NCBI GenBank assembly: GCA_023421955.1 | Contig: JAEZSE010000026.1 | Span: forward strand, 1 to 44,157 | DNA length: 44,157 nt | Reading direction: 5' to 3' | Origin: Bacillota bacterium | GTDB lineage: Bacteria > Bacillota > Clostridia > Christensenellales > UMGS416 | In this document: in pieces, positions 15,221 through 23,533 of the stretch | Numbering within the stretch: the first letter of the stretch is position 1 | How the letters are laid out: each line of letters starts with the position of its first letter | The notes under the pieces: model-generated | Seen by the model: the letters and a program-made list of their open reading frames with translations, nothing else | Told to the model about the DNA's origin: nothing | Database searches by the model: none | Translations under genes and position numbers: made by a program

Positions 15221-16375
15221 TCAGCGGCAATCGTATGCCTTTTGAAACAGCTCCAGATATCCCTCTTTGGTGATCTCCCTTGGGTTGCTTCCGTTGGAAC
15301 CATTTTTTACCGACATCTCTGCCAGCAGCTCAAAATCATCCGGATTCACATGCAATGCACCGATGCCGGGTAGCCCGATTTCCCGCGACAGCATCCGGAT
15401 GTGCCCAATTCCTTTAGCCGCAGCAGTCGCGTCATCAACGTCTGCGATGCCCATCGCCCGCGCGACTCGGGCATATTTGTGCTGCGCAGCCGGCAGGTTG
15501 TATTCCATCACATAGGGGAGCAGGATGGCGTTGCACATGCCGTGCGGCGCGTCGTAGATGCTGCCCAGCGCCTCAGCCATGCAGTGCACCGACGCCACAT
15601 CGGCATGGCTGAAGGATAAGCCTGCCAGCAGGCTGCCCATCATCATCCGGTCTCGCGCTTCAAGGTTTCCGCCGTTCTTTACTGCTTCCACGATGCTCCC
15701 CGCGATATACTCCACCGCATATAGTCCGACTGCCTCGGCGATGGGTTCGGTGCAATTGGCTGTAAAGCCTTCGATGGCATGGGTCAGCGCGTCGATGCCG
15801 GTGGCGGCGGTTGTGAGCGGGGGCACAGTTAGTGTCAGCTCCGGGTCAATGATCGCCGTCTTTGCCGCGATCGCCGTGCTCTTGATTGTGAACTTGAATT
15901 TCTCCGTGGTGTCTGTGATCACTGAAGAAAAGGTCACCTCGCTGCCGGTGCCTGCGGTGGTGGGGATCGTGAGCAGCGGCAGGCAATCATCTTTGATTTT
16001 CCCCTTGCCCTGATAGCTGCGCACTTTGCCGCCCTGCCGTGCCAGCACGGCCACGGCCTTGGCCGCGTCGATTGGGCTGCCGCCGCCAAACGCCACCAGT
16101 GTGTCGATGGATTGTGCCCGGGCAACCTCTGCACAAGCCTCTACGTTATGGTCTTTGGGGTTGGCTTCGATGCCGTCATAAACGGTGCAGCAGATTCCTT
16201 CCCGCTCAATCAGCGAGAGCAGCCTGGCAAGCATACCGGAGGCGGAAAGCCCCTTGTCGGTGATGACCATCACCCGTTTGGCGTTGAGTTGCCGGAGCTC
16301 TTCGCCCACGGTTTCCAGGGTGCCGGCGCCATACCGGATTCTGGTTGGCAACAGGAAGTCAAAGGAAGGGATCAT
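15221..16375 (-). CDS. Iron-containing alcohol dehydrogenase
   Basis: 384-residue group III NAD(P)-dependent alcohol dehydrogenase. The cofactor loop GGGSPIDAAKA and TIPTTAGTGSEVT are conserved, and the metal-site region has D-ALTHAIEG, HADVASVHCMAEALG and the PHGMCNA motif with histidines at family positions. It reduces aldehydes or oxidises alcohols; the specific substrate is unknown. AAGGAG precedes the ATG. The gene begins 31 bases after the YxlD-like gene with no terminator between, so it probably belongs to the sigma-factor operon. Confidence 0.9.
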   Translation of the reverse strand: MIPSFDFLLPTRIRYGAGTLETVGEELRQLNAKRVMVITDKGLSASGMLARLLSLIEREGICCTVYDGIEANPKDHNVEACAEVARAQSIDTLVAFGGGSPIDAAKAVAVLARQGGKVRSYQGKGKIKDDCLPLLTIPTTAGTGSEVTFSSVITDTTEKFKFTIKSTAIAAKTAIIDPELTLTVPPLTTAATGIDALTHAIEGFTANCTEPIAEAVGLYAVEYIAGSIVEAVKNGGNLEARDRMMMGSLLAGLSFSHADVASVHCMAEALGSIYDAPHGMCNAILLPYVMEYNLPAAQHKYARVARAMGIADVDDATAAAKGIGHIRMLSREIGLPGIGALHVNPDDFELLAEMSVKNGSNGSNPREITKEGYLELFQKAYDCR

Positions 16376-16406
16376 AAAGCAAACTCCTTATCTACGTCAA
16401 TGCGCC

Positions 16407-16619
16407 TTAAGATGATTTCGGCTTCTTCCGGCGCACCACGCACAGCCAATATACAATCAGCGCGGTGGGGCAGGAGGTGAGCCCATACAGACCCCAAAGC
16501 CAGGCCCTGGCACCGCGCTTCTGCGCGTCCTGGAAAATGAAAATGCCCTGACCCAGCAAAACAACCGCGATTAGCAGCCATTCCCACCAGGCCAATTCAG
16601 CGTTCCACGAAACCTTCAT
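16407..16619 (-). CDS. Small membrane protein, YxlD/PLDc_N-like
   Basis: 70 residues with two transmembrane helices (about 11-30 and 38-60) joined by FQDAQKRGARAWLWGLYGL, which matches the short PLDc_N-type membrane module. In Bacillus subtilis the sigY operon carries such proteins (YxlD, YxlE) as negative regulators of SigY. The start overlaps the stop of the preceding gene as TGATG, implying translational coupling. Role as an anti-sigma component is inferred from synteny and topology. Confidence 0.65.
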   Translation of the reverse strand: MKVSWNAELAWWEWLLIAVVLLGQGIFIFQDAQKRGARAWLWGLYGLTSCPTALIVYWLCVVRRKKPKSS

Positions 16620-16936
16620 CAGTGGGCTCCCTGCGCCTGTCGGCGGGCGCGAACATAAGCAAATGACAGCCCGACGATTGCCCCGCCGAATGCTGCGGCC
16701 TGTATCATCGCAAAGAATGCTTCGAATCGCCCTGATAACAGCACCAAGCCAGACACCAGCGCCAGCGCCACCACGATAAACAGGATCAGCTGCAATCTCT
16801 GCGTACGCCGCATTAATGCCTGCTGGCGATCCACCAGCGCCTTGAAATGGGCGAACTCCGGTGTTGCTGCCTCAATCTGATCCAGGTCATGAGCACTCTT
16901 ATTCAGCTTTTGCAGCAATTCCTGATCTTGATCCAT
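16619..16936 (-). CDS. YxlC-like (DUF5345) putative anti-sigma membrane protein
   Basis: 105 residues: a hydrophilic helical N-terminal half (1-48) and two transmembrane helices (about 50-68 and 75-96). Length, topology and position directly after a SigY-type sigma factor match YxlC, which with YxlD restrains SigY in B. subtilis. It overlaps the sigma gene by 38 bases; AGGAG stands 10 bases before ATG 16936. Family assignment rests mainly on synteny. Confidence 0.6.
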   Translation of the reverse strand: MDQDQELLQKLNKSAHDLDQIEAATPEFAHFKALVDRQQALMRRTQRLQLILFIVVALALVSGLVLLSGRFEAFFAMIQAAAFGGAIVGLSFAYVRARRQAQGAH

Positions 16937-17465
16937 GGTCTTCCAGCTCCTTTCGTAGTTGCTTGATGCCGTTGGAGATCCTGGACTTCACCGTGCCCAG
17001 GGGGATTTTCATCTGCCGCGCGATCTCCTCATAGCGATATCCCAGCAGGTGATACATCGTCACTGGAGCACGAGTCTTTTCATCCAGCCGCCGGATTGCT
17101 GCCAGCAGGTCGTCGGATTCGATGAGCTCTCCATAGGGATCATGCGCCAGTTGATCGGTAATGGAATCCTCCATTGGCCGCAGCCGTCTTCCTTTCCTGA
17201 TTTCGTCCAGCCATCGGTTGCGGGCGATGGTGACCAGCCAGGTGGAGAATTTCGCCTTCTCCGGATCAAACGCCATGAAACTGCGGACAGCCCGCTCCAT
17301 GGCGTCCTGCACGGCGTCTTCCGCTGAGGTGGGATCCATCGTCAGCTTTACAAGATAGCGGTAAACGATGGCGTAATTCATCTGCAGCAACGTCGCCAAG
17401 GCCTGGGCGTTGCCGCGCCGGGCCTGGTTGATCAGGGCCAGTTCGTTTTCATCGATAATCGGCAT
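16899..17465 (-). CDS. ECF RNA polymerase sigma factor, SigY-like
   Basis: 188 residues with sigma region 2 (about 25-95: the D-AEDAVQDAMERA helix and FSTWLVTIARNRWLDEIRK) and region 4 (about 125-178: RAPVTMYHLLGYRYEEIARQMKIPLGTVKSR). The region 4 wording and spacing closely follow B. subtilis SigY as I remember it. It directs RNA polymerase to a small regulon, normally including its own operon. A GAGG site lies before ATG 17465. Downstream genes encode two putative anti-sigma membrane proteins and an alcohol dehydrogenase instead of the ABC transporter of the Bacillus operon. Confidence 0.88.
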   Translation of the reverse strand: MPIIDENELALINQARRGNAQALATLLQMNYAIVYRYLVKLTMDPTSAEDAVQDAMERAVRSFMAFDPEKAKFSTWLVTIARNRWLDEIRKGRRLRPMEDSITDQLAHDPYGELIESDDLLAAIRRLDEKTRAPVTMYHLLGYRYEEIARQMKIPLGTVKSRISNGIKQLRKELEDHGSRSGIAAKAE

Positions 17466-17501
17466 AAAACCTCAACAACCGGCTTCCGTCGGTAATGATA
17501 C

Positions 17502-17519
17502 GTTTCATTCTGTATTATA
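17502..17519 (-). promoter_or_regulatory. Promoter region of the sigma-factor operon
   Basis: A perfect TATAAT -10 (17519-17514) with a weak -35, and immediately downstream TGAAAC (17507-17502), which resembles the AAC-type -35 of ECF promoters. No CGTC -10 follows at the right distance, so ECF autoregulation is unproven. Confidence 0.4.
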
Positions 17520-17629
17520 GTTCAATTTGTTTTGAAAAGAAATTGTTTGATCTGTGCCTGAAATCCGTAATATGATTGGTTTGGCTATTCAATACAATAA
17601 TCTTTTTGTATAATACTCCGATGTACTGA

Positions 17630-17658
17630 TTGACGGGAAAGAGTTTGGGCATTATAAT
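17630..17658 (+). promoter_or_regulatory. Consensus sigma-A promoter of the histidine operon
   Basis: TTGACG (17630-17635), 17-base spacer, TATAAT (17653-17658). The leader to hisZ is only about 38 bases, too short for a T-box or peptide attenuator. Confidence 0.85.
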
Positions 17659-17702
17659 TACATTAGCGTGATAAAGCGATGAATCGATAAAGCGAGGATG
17701 CT

Positions 17703-18917
17703 ATGAACAATCATAAAACGCACCTTCCTCCCGGCATGCAGGATTTCCTGCCGGAGGAGTGCGCCCACAAGCGAGACATTGAGGAGAAGGCGCGGCGCTG
17801 CTTCTCTTCGTGGGGATACGACGAAATTGAGACACCATGCATGGAGTTTATGGAAGCGTTCCGTGGCCAGATTGGTGACTTTGAGCCAGAGCGCCTGTTC
17901 AAACTCACTGACAGCACCGGGCGGATTCTGGTACTGCGGCCCGACATCACGATGCCGTTGGCCCGCGTGGCGGCCACCAGGCTTGCCAACCGGCAGCCTC
18001 TCCGGATGTTTTATGTGGGGGAGGCATTTCAGTTCACCAGCCCCGATATGGCTGCCGGTTTGCGGGAGTTCACGCAGCTTGGTGTGGAGCTGATGGGCCA
18101 GAGCGGCCCCATGGCTGACGCCGAGGTGATTGCGCTGGCAATTTCGGTGCTGCGGGAAGCAGGGCTCAAAGAATTCCAGATCGACATCGGCCAGGTGCAG
18201 TTCTTCAAAGGCTTGATGCAGGAGGCCGGGCTCACTGACAGCCAGACCGAGGAAGTTCGCCGCCATGTGGAAGACAAAAACCAGCTGGCCATCGAGCTTT
18301 TGATGCAGCAGGCCGGCATTTCCGGCGGCCTCCGTAACCGGATCCTGGAGCTTCCCATGCTGTATGGCGGCGTGGAAGTGTTGGAGACAGCCGAACGCTT
18401 CACCGCCAACAAAACCTGCCGTGACGCACTGGACTATATGAAGCGCACGCTGGACGCATTATCAAACTACGATTTGGATGAATATATCAGCCTCGACCTG
18501 GGCATGGTGCAAAGCATCAACTATTACTCCGGCATCATCTTCCGGGGCATCTCCAAATACTTTGGCAACCAGCTGCTGGCCGGCGGCCGGTATGACGGGT
18601 TGGTTGAGGAGTTTGGCAAGCCCATGGCTGCCACCGGCTTTGCGTTTTCCATCAAGCCTGTGCTGATCGCTTTGGAAAGGCAGGGCAACCTGCCGTATGC
18701 GTTGGCTTTGGATGCCGTGGCATGCCTTGATGCAGCAGACGGCCCGCAGCCGCTGCGGGCGCTGGAGATGCTGCGCGACAAAGGCTTTCGGGTTGAGCAG
18801 TTTTATGGCTCCTGTTGTGAGTTGGCCCAATACGCTGAAGGGCGGGGGGCTAAGGCAGCCTTGTGCTGGCGCGACGGAGAATTCCGTGAAGTCTGGCGGA
18901 GGGGTGAGCGCGCATGA
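17703..18917 (+). CDS. hisZ: ATP phosphoribosyltransferase regulatory subunit
   Basis: 404-residue histidyl-tRNA synthetase paralogue that forms a hetero-octamer with short HisG and is needed for its activity and histidine feedback. Class II synthetase core motifs are recognisable: PPGMQDFLPEE at the start, a motif-2-like LRPDITMPLARV, and GLREFTQLGVELMG. The later YYSGIIFRG and GGRYDGL are shared with HisRS. A true HisRS is unlikely because the gene is shorter than usual and heads a his operon with a short-form hisG. A GAGGATG site precedes the ATG, and the last four bases overlap hisG. Confidence 0.95.
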   Translation: MNNHKTHLPPGMQDFLPEECAHKRDIEEKARRCFSSWGYDEIETPCMEFMEAFRGQIGDFEPERLFKLTDSTGRILVLRPDITMPLARVAATRLANRQPLRMFYVGEAFQFTSPDMAAGLREFTQLGVELMGQSGPMADAEVIALAISVLREAGLKEFQIDIGQVQFFKGLMQEAGLTDSQTEEVRRHVEDKNQLAIELLMQQAGISGGLRNRILELPMLYGGVEVLETAERFTANKTCRDALDYMKRTLDALSNYDLDEYISLDLGMVQSINYYSGIIFRGISKYFGNQLLAGGRYDGLVEEFGKPMAATGFAFSIKPVLIALERQGNLPYALALDAVACLDAADGPQPLRALEMLRDKGFRVEQFYGSCCELAQYAEGRGAKAALCWRDGEFREVWRRGERA

Positions 18918-19558
18918 GCATGCTGACGATCGCTCTGCCCAAGGGCCGTTTGGCGGAACAGGCCATCGAATTGCTGGAGCGCTGCGGTGTGGATTGCGGT
19001 GCGACACGCGAACCAAGCCGAAAGCTCATCATGGAGGATGCCTCCGGCCAGACCGCCTTCATGCTGGTGAAGCCCAGCGACGTGCCGGTTTATGTGGAGC
19101 GGGGTGCCGCCGACATCGGCGTGGTGGGCAAGGACACATTGATGGAGGCAAACTGCTCGGTCTATGAGATGCTGGATCTGGGTTTTGGCCGCTGCCGGTT
19201 GTGCGTGGCTGGTTATCCGGAGGGCCGAGAGCGCGCCATCACCACGGCCAACCTCCGGGTTGCTACCAAGTATCCGGCCATCGCCGCCAGCTATTATGGA
19301 GCAAAAGGCATCCCGATTGACATCATCAAGCTCAACGGATCGGTGGAGCTTGGCCCGTTGGCGGGCTTGTCCGACGTCATCCTGGATATCGTGGAAAGTG
19401 GGCGGACACTCAAAGAGAATGGCCTGGTTGTGCTCGATGACATCTGCGACATCAGCGCCAGGCTCATTGTGAACCGTGTGAGCCTGAAGACGCGTGGCAG
19501 CCGCATCAAGCCTCTCATCGAGGCGATGGGAGCGGCGATGGAGGAGGGAAAGCGATGA
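18914..19558 (+). CDS. hisG: ATP phosphoribosyltransferase catalytic subunit, short form
   Basis: 214 residues, the short form lacking the C-terminal regulatory domain and depending on HisZ. It condenses ATP with PRPP in the first step of histidine synthesis. Typical stretches are IALPKGRL, the periplasmic-binding-like DIGVVGKDTL and the PRPP loop D-I-V-ESGRTLKENGL. It overlaps hisZ and hisD by four bases each (ATGA). Confidence 0.97.
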   Translation: MSMLTIALPKGRLAEQAIELLERCGVDCGATREPSRKLIMEDASGQTAFMLVKPSDVPVYVERGAADIGVVGKDTLMEANCSVYEMLDLGFGRCRLCVAGYPEGRERAITTANLRVATKYPAIAASYYGAKGIPIDIIKLNGSVELGPLAGLSDVILDIVESGRTLKENGLVVLDDICDISARLIVNRVSLKTRGSRIKPLIEAMGAAMEEGKR

Positions 19559-20853
19559 TTGGGATTACCGACCTCACCGGCGGCAGCAAGGCCGAGCTAC
19601 TGCAAAAGCTGGCCGGGCGCGAGCGCGGCATCCCGGAGGATGTGCGCAAAGCCGCCGCCGCCATCGTATACGATGTGCGCACTCGCGGTGATATGGCGTT
19701 GCTGGAATACACAAAGAGATATGATGGTGTGAAGCTCGAAGCCAAAGGCTTGTTGGTTACAGAGCAGGAGATCGAGGAAGCGACTAAAACGGTGCCTGTG
19801 GATGTACTGGCCGCGATGGAGCGGGCCGCGGAGAACATCCGAACCTTCCACCGCCGCCAGGTGCAGCAGAGCTGGATGGATTTTGCCGGCGGCATCTCGC
19901 TGGGGCAGAAGATCACGCCCCTTGCCCGCGTCGGGGTCTATGTGCCTGGCGGTCGGGCGGCCTATCCCTCCTCGGTGCTGATGAACGTGATTCCTGCCAG
20001 GGTGGCCGGTGTTTCCGAGATCATCATGGCCACGCCGCCGATGAAGGACGGCAAGGTGTATGCCAACACGCTGGCCGCCGCAAAAATTGCCGGTGTGGAC
20101 CGCATCTACAAAATGGGCGGGGCTCAGGCGGTGGCGGCGATGGCCTTCGGCACAGCCATGGTGCCCCGGGTGGACAAGATCACCGGCCCGGGCAACATCT
20201 GGGTGGCTGCCGCCAAGCGCGAAGTGTTTGGCTACTGCGGCATTGACATGATCGCCGGCCCCAGCGAGGTGCTTGTTGTGGCCGACGAATCCGCCAATGC
20301 CTGCTTTGCCGCGGCAGACATGCTGGCCCAGGCCGAGCATGACCCGATGGCTTCGGCGATCCTCGTCACCTGCAGCCGCGGGGTGGCGGAAAAGGTCAAT
20401 GAGGAGCTTGACCGGCAAGTGAAGCTGTTGGGCCGGTGCGAAACCGCCTGTCAATCCATCGCCGGTTATGGTGCGATCCTATTAACGGGAACCCTTGAGG
20501 AAGCCATTGACCTGGCCAACGAGCTGGCGCCTGAGCACCTGGAATTGTTGGTGGAGGAGCCCATGCGGTGGCTGGGCGCCATCCGCAACGCCGGTGCGAT
20601 TTTCCTGGGTGCCATGAGCCCGGAGCCGTTGGGCGACTATATGGCCGGCCCAAACCATGTGCTGCCCACCGGCGGCACGGCGCGGTTCTCCTCACCACTT
20701 TCGGTGGATGACTTTGTGAAGAAATCCAGTGTAATCTATTGTACGAAAGAGAAGCTCCGTGAGGTTTATCAGGATGTGGCGGTCTTCGCGGAAAGCGAAG
20801 GGCTGGATGCCCACGCCAATTCTGCGCGGATCCGCTTTGAGGAGGGAAACTAA
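19555..20853 (+). CDS. hisD: Histidinol dehydrogenase
   Basis: 432-residue zinc enzyme performing the last two oxidations, L-histidinol to histidine, with two NAD+. Signature regions include VPGGRAAYPSSVLM, GGAQAVAAMAFGT, KITGPGN, and the zinc/catalytic segment DMLAQAEHDP. The late PNHVLPTGGTARFSSPL supplies further active-site residues. The start ATG overlaps the hisG stop; hisB begins one base after its stop. Confidence 0.98.
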   Translation: MIGITDLTGGSKAELLQKLAGRERGIPEDVRKAAAAIVYDVRTRGDMALLEYTKRYDGVKLEAKGLLVTEQEIEEATKTVPVDVLAAMERAAENIRTFHRRQVQQSWMDFAGGISLGQKITPLARVGVYVPGGRAAYPSSVLMNVIPARVAGVSEIIMATPPMKDGKVYANTLAAAKIAGVDRIYKMGGAQAVAAMAFGTAMVPRVDKITGPGNIWVAAAKREVFGYCGIDMIAGPSEVLVVADESANACFAAADMLAQAEHDPMASAILVTCSRGVAEKVNEELDRQVKLLGRCETACQSIAGYGAILLTGTLEEAIDLANELAPEHLELLVEEPMRWLGAIRNAGAIFLGAMSPEPLGDYMAGPNHVLPTGGTARFSSPLSVDDFVKKSSVIYCTKEKLREVYQDVAVFAESEGLDAHANSARIRFEEGN

Positions 20854-20854
20854 C

Positions 20855-21439
20855 ATGCGCAAGGCATCAGCAGGCCGAGATACAGCGGAAACCAGGATCT
20901 TTGCCGAGATCAACCTGGATGGTGACGGCAGCGTACGGGTGGAGACCTGCATTGGTTTCTTCGACCACATGCTCACGCTGCTGGGCAGGCATGGGTTGTT
21001 TGAGCTTACAATAAAGGCCGATGGCGATGTGGATGTGGACTGCCACCACACCGTGGAAGACACCGGCATTGTGCTGGGCCAGGCGTTTCAGAAGGCGCTG
21101 GGTGAAAGGAAGGGCATCCGCCGCTATGGCACGTTCTTCCTGCCCATGGACGAAACGCTGGCGATGGTGTCGCTGGACATCAGCGGCAGGCCCTTCCTGG
21201 TGTTTGACGCCGCGATCCCACCGCTTCGGCTGGGTGATTTTGAGACCGAGACCGTGGAGGAATTCTTCCGCGCCTTCGCCTTTGCCGCCGGTATCACGCT
21301 GCATGTGAAGGTGCTTTATGGAAAGAACGCCCACCACCAGATTGAGGCGCTCTTCAAGGCGCTAGGCCGGGCGTTGCGTGAGGCTGTGGCCATCGACCCC
21401 CGTGAGCAGGGCGTGCCTTCCACCAAGGGGGTGCTGTGA
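20855..21439 (+). CDS. hisB: Imidazoleglycerol-phosphate dehydratase
   Basis: 194-residue monofunctional dehydratase (no histidinol phosphatase domain). Two Mn-binding motifs are present: FFDHMLTLLGRH with D-CHHTVEDTG, and KNAHHQIEALFKA near the end. The start ATG 20855 has GAGGGA 7 bases upstream and yields the conserved R-A-(x)2-(x)-R-x-TAETRI start; the frame is open further upstream but inside hisD. It overlaps hisH by one base (TGATG). Confidence 0.97.
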   Translation: MRKASAGRDTAETRIFAEINLDGDGSVRVETCIGFFDHMLTLLGRHGLFELTIKADGDVDVDCHHTVEDTGIVLGQAFQKALGERKGIRRYGTFFLPMDETLAMVSLDISGRPFLVFDAAIPPLRLGDFETETVEEFFRAFAFAAGITLHVKVLYGKNAHHQIEALFKALGRALREAVAIDPREQGVPSTKGVL

Positions 21440-22047
21440 TGGCGCGTATTGCGATCATCGATTATGGCATGGGCAACCTCCGCAGTGTGCAGAAGGCTTT
21501 TGAGCACATCGGTGTTTCCGCTGAGATCACCAGCGACGCGACTGTGCTTGCCCGTGCCGACGGGGCTGTGCTGCCCGGTGTGGGCGCTTTCGCTGACTGT
21601 ATCAAAAACCTCACCGAAACGGGCCTGGTGCCCACGATCCGGGAGTTTGTTGCCTCAGGCCGCCCCTTCCTGGGCATCTGCCTGGGGCTGCAGCTGCTGT
21701 TTGACAGCAGCGTTGAGGGCGGGCAATATGAGGGGTTGGGGTTGCTGCCTGGCCAGGTGGTCTCGCTGCCCCGCGACCGCAAGGTGCCCCACATGGGCTG
21801 GAACAGCTTGAAGATCCTGCAAACCGAGCCGCTGTTCATGGGCTTGCCGGAGGAGGCGTATGTCTACTTTGTGCATTCCTATCATGCCGCCCCGGCCGAT
21901 CCGTCGATCCTTTCCGCCACAACAGACTACGGCATCCCGGTGACCGCCGCCGTGCAGCGTGGCAACCTGTTTGCCACGCAGTTTCACCCGGAAAAAAGCG
22001 GTGATGTGGGCATGCAGATCCTCCGCAACTTCGGAGGGCTGTTATGA
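21439..22047 (+). CDS. hisH: Imidazole glycerol phosphate synthase, glutamine amidotransferase subunit
   Basis: 202-residue class I glutaminase that feeds ammonia to HisF. The nucleophile Cys lies in LGICLGLQLLF and the His/Glu pair in TQFHPEKSG; YGMGNLRSV marks the start. I use ATG 21439, overlapping the hisB stop; the GTG one codon earlier is possible. hisA overlaps its end by four bases. Confidence 0.97.
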   Translation: MARIAIIDYGMGNLRSVQKAFEHIGVSAEITSDATVLARADGAVLPGVGAFADCIKNLTETGLVPTIREFVASGRPFLGICLGLQLLFDSSVEGGQYEGLGLLPGQVVSLPRDRKVPHMGWNSLKILQTEPLFMGLPEEAYVYFVHSYHAAPADPSILSATTDYGIPVTAAVQRGNLFATQFHPEKSGDVGMQILRNFGGLL

Positions 22048-22766
22048 TCATCTATCCGGCCATCGATTTGAAGGGCGGTCAGTGCGTTCGGCTGCAGCAG
22101 GGCGACATGGAGCGGGCCACCGTTTATGGCAGTGATCCAGTGGCTGTCGCCCGCTCCTTTGCCGAGAAAGGCGCCCAATGGCTCCACGTGGTGGATCTGG
22201 ACGGCGCATTTGCCGGAGACTCCCGCAACCTGGACGCCGTACGGGCAATTACTGCAGCTGTTCAAATACCGGTGCAGCTGGGCGGCGGCCTGCGCACGAT
22301 GGAGCGCCTGCGGCAGGTGTTCGAGGCCGGTGTCGCCCGCGCCATCCTGGGCACCGCGGCGCTGGAGGACGAGGCATTCCTGAAAGAAGCAGTGGCGGTT
22401 TACGGTGATCGCATCGCCGTGGGCATCGACGCCAAGGATGGCAAGGTCGCTGTGCGCGGCTGGGCGGAAGCATCCGACGTCACACCGATTGAGTTGGCCC
22501 TCAGGGTCAAGGCCGCAGGTGTGCGCACAGTGATCTACACCGACATTTCCCGCGACGGCATGCTGTCCGGCCCCAACTTCGAGGCGACCAAGGCGCTGAT
22601 TGACGGCACCGGCCTGGATGTGATCGTGTCAGGCGGAGTGGCCGACCTCAGCCATGTGACACAGTCAAAGCAGATCGCTGCGGCCGGTGTCATCATTGGC
22701 CGGGCCATTTATACCGGCGCGGTGCGGCTGGAAGATGCCATCGCGGAGGGAGGAAAACCATGCTGA
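22044..22766 (+). CDS. hisA: Phosphoribosylformimino-5-aminoimidazole carboxamide ribotide isomerase
   Basis: 240-residue TIM barrel performing the Amadori rearrangement of ProFAR. The catalytic aspartates are in PAIDLKGG near the N-terminus and YTDISRDGML in the second half; the phosphate sites are LGGGLRT and VSGGVADL. The presence of a separate full hisF excludes confusion with that paralogue. It overlaps hisH by four and hisF by seven bases. Confidence 0.97.
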   Translation: MIIYPAIDLKGGQCVRLQQGDMERATVYGSDPVAVARSFAEKGAQWLHVVDLDGAFAGDSRNLDAVRAITAAVQIPVQLGGGLRTMERLRQVFEAGVARAILGTAALEDEAFLKEAVAVYGDRIAVGIDAKDGKVAVRGWAEASDVTPIELALRVKAAGVRTVIYTDISRDGMLSGPNFEATKALIDGTGLDVIVSGGVADLSHVTQSKQIAAAGVIIGRAIYTGAVRLEDAIAEGGKPC

Positions 22767-23533
22767 CATGCCGGATCATCCCGTGCCTCGATGTGCGTGA
22801 CGGCCGCGTGGTCAAGGGTGTAAATTTTGTGGACATCCGCGACGCCGGTGACCCTGTGGAGGTCGCCAGGCGTTATAATGAGGAAGGGGCTGACGAAGTC
22901 ACCTTCCTGGACATTACTGCTTCGTCAGACAAGCGCGACATCATCCTGGATGTGGTTTCCCGCACAGCGGAGCAGGTGTTCATCCCCCTCACGGTGGGCG
23001 GCGGCATACGCACTCTGGAGGATTTCCGAAGGATTTTGAAGGCCGGGGCTGACAAAATATCGATCAACTCCGCGCCGCTCAAAAACCCTGATTTCATCAA
23101 TGAGGCGGCATGGCGGTTCGGCACCCAGTGCGTGGTTGTGGCCATCGATGCCAAACGCCGACCTGACGGTGGCTGGGATGCCTACCTGAACGGGGGCCGT
23201 GTGAACACCGGGCTGGACGCCGTGGAATGGGCGGTGGAAGCCGAGCGGCGAGGGGCGGGCGAGATCCTGCTCACCAGCATGGACACCGACGGCACCAAGG
23301 CCGGTTATGACATCGCGCTTACCAAAGCGGTGTCATCGGCTGTGAATATCCCAGTGATCGCCTCTGGAGGCGCGGGCACGCTGGAGCATTTCGCAGAAGT
23401 GGTGGAGCAAGCTCAGGCCGACGCGGTGCTGGCGGCATCACTGTTCCATTACAAGGAGCTGGAAATCAAGCAAGTGAAACAATTCATGCGCCAGCGGGGC
23501 ATCCCGGTGCGCATGCAGGAGGGAATATGCTGA
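22760..23533 (+). CDS. hisF: Imidazole glycerol phosphate synthase, cyclase subunit
   Basis: 257-residue TIM barrel that uses HisH-derived ammonia to make imidazole glycerol phosphate and AICAR. Diagnostic segments are IPCLDVRDGRVVKGVNF with the catalytic Asp, LTVGGGIRT, and TSMDTDGTKAGYD with the second Asp. It overlaps hisIE by seven bases. Confidence 0.98.
   Translation: MLTCRIIPCLDVRDGRVVKGVNFVDIRDAGDPVEVARRYNEEGADEVTFLDITASSDKRDIILDVVSRTAEQVFIPLTVGGGIRTLEDFRRILKAGADKISINSAPLKNPDFINEAAWRFGTQCVVVAIDAKRRPDGGWDAYLNGGRVNTGLDAVEWAVEAERRGAGEILLTSMDTDGTKAGYDIALTKAVSSAVNIPVIASGGAGTLEHFAEVVEQAQADAVLAASLFHYKELEIKQVKQFMRQRGIPVRMQEGIC

Noticed and set aside
16372..16587. 71-codon minus-strand frame overlapping the YxlD-like gene
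   Set aside because: The alternative frame at 16407-16619 has two clean membrane helices, matches the YxlD pattern and is coupled to the upstream stop codon.
17502..17519. Confident ECF autoregulated promoter for the sigma operon
   Set aside because: TGAAAC is present, but no CGTC-like -10 occurs 15-17 bases downstream.
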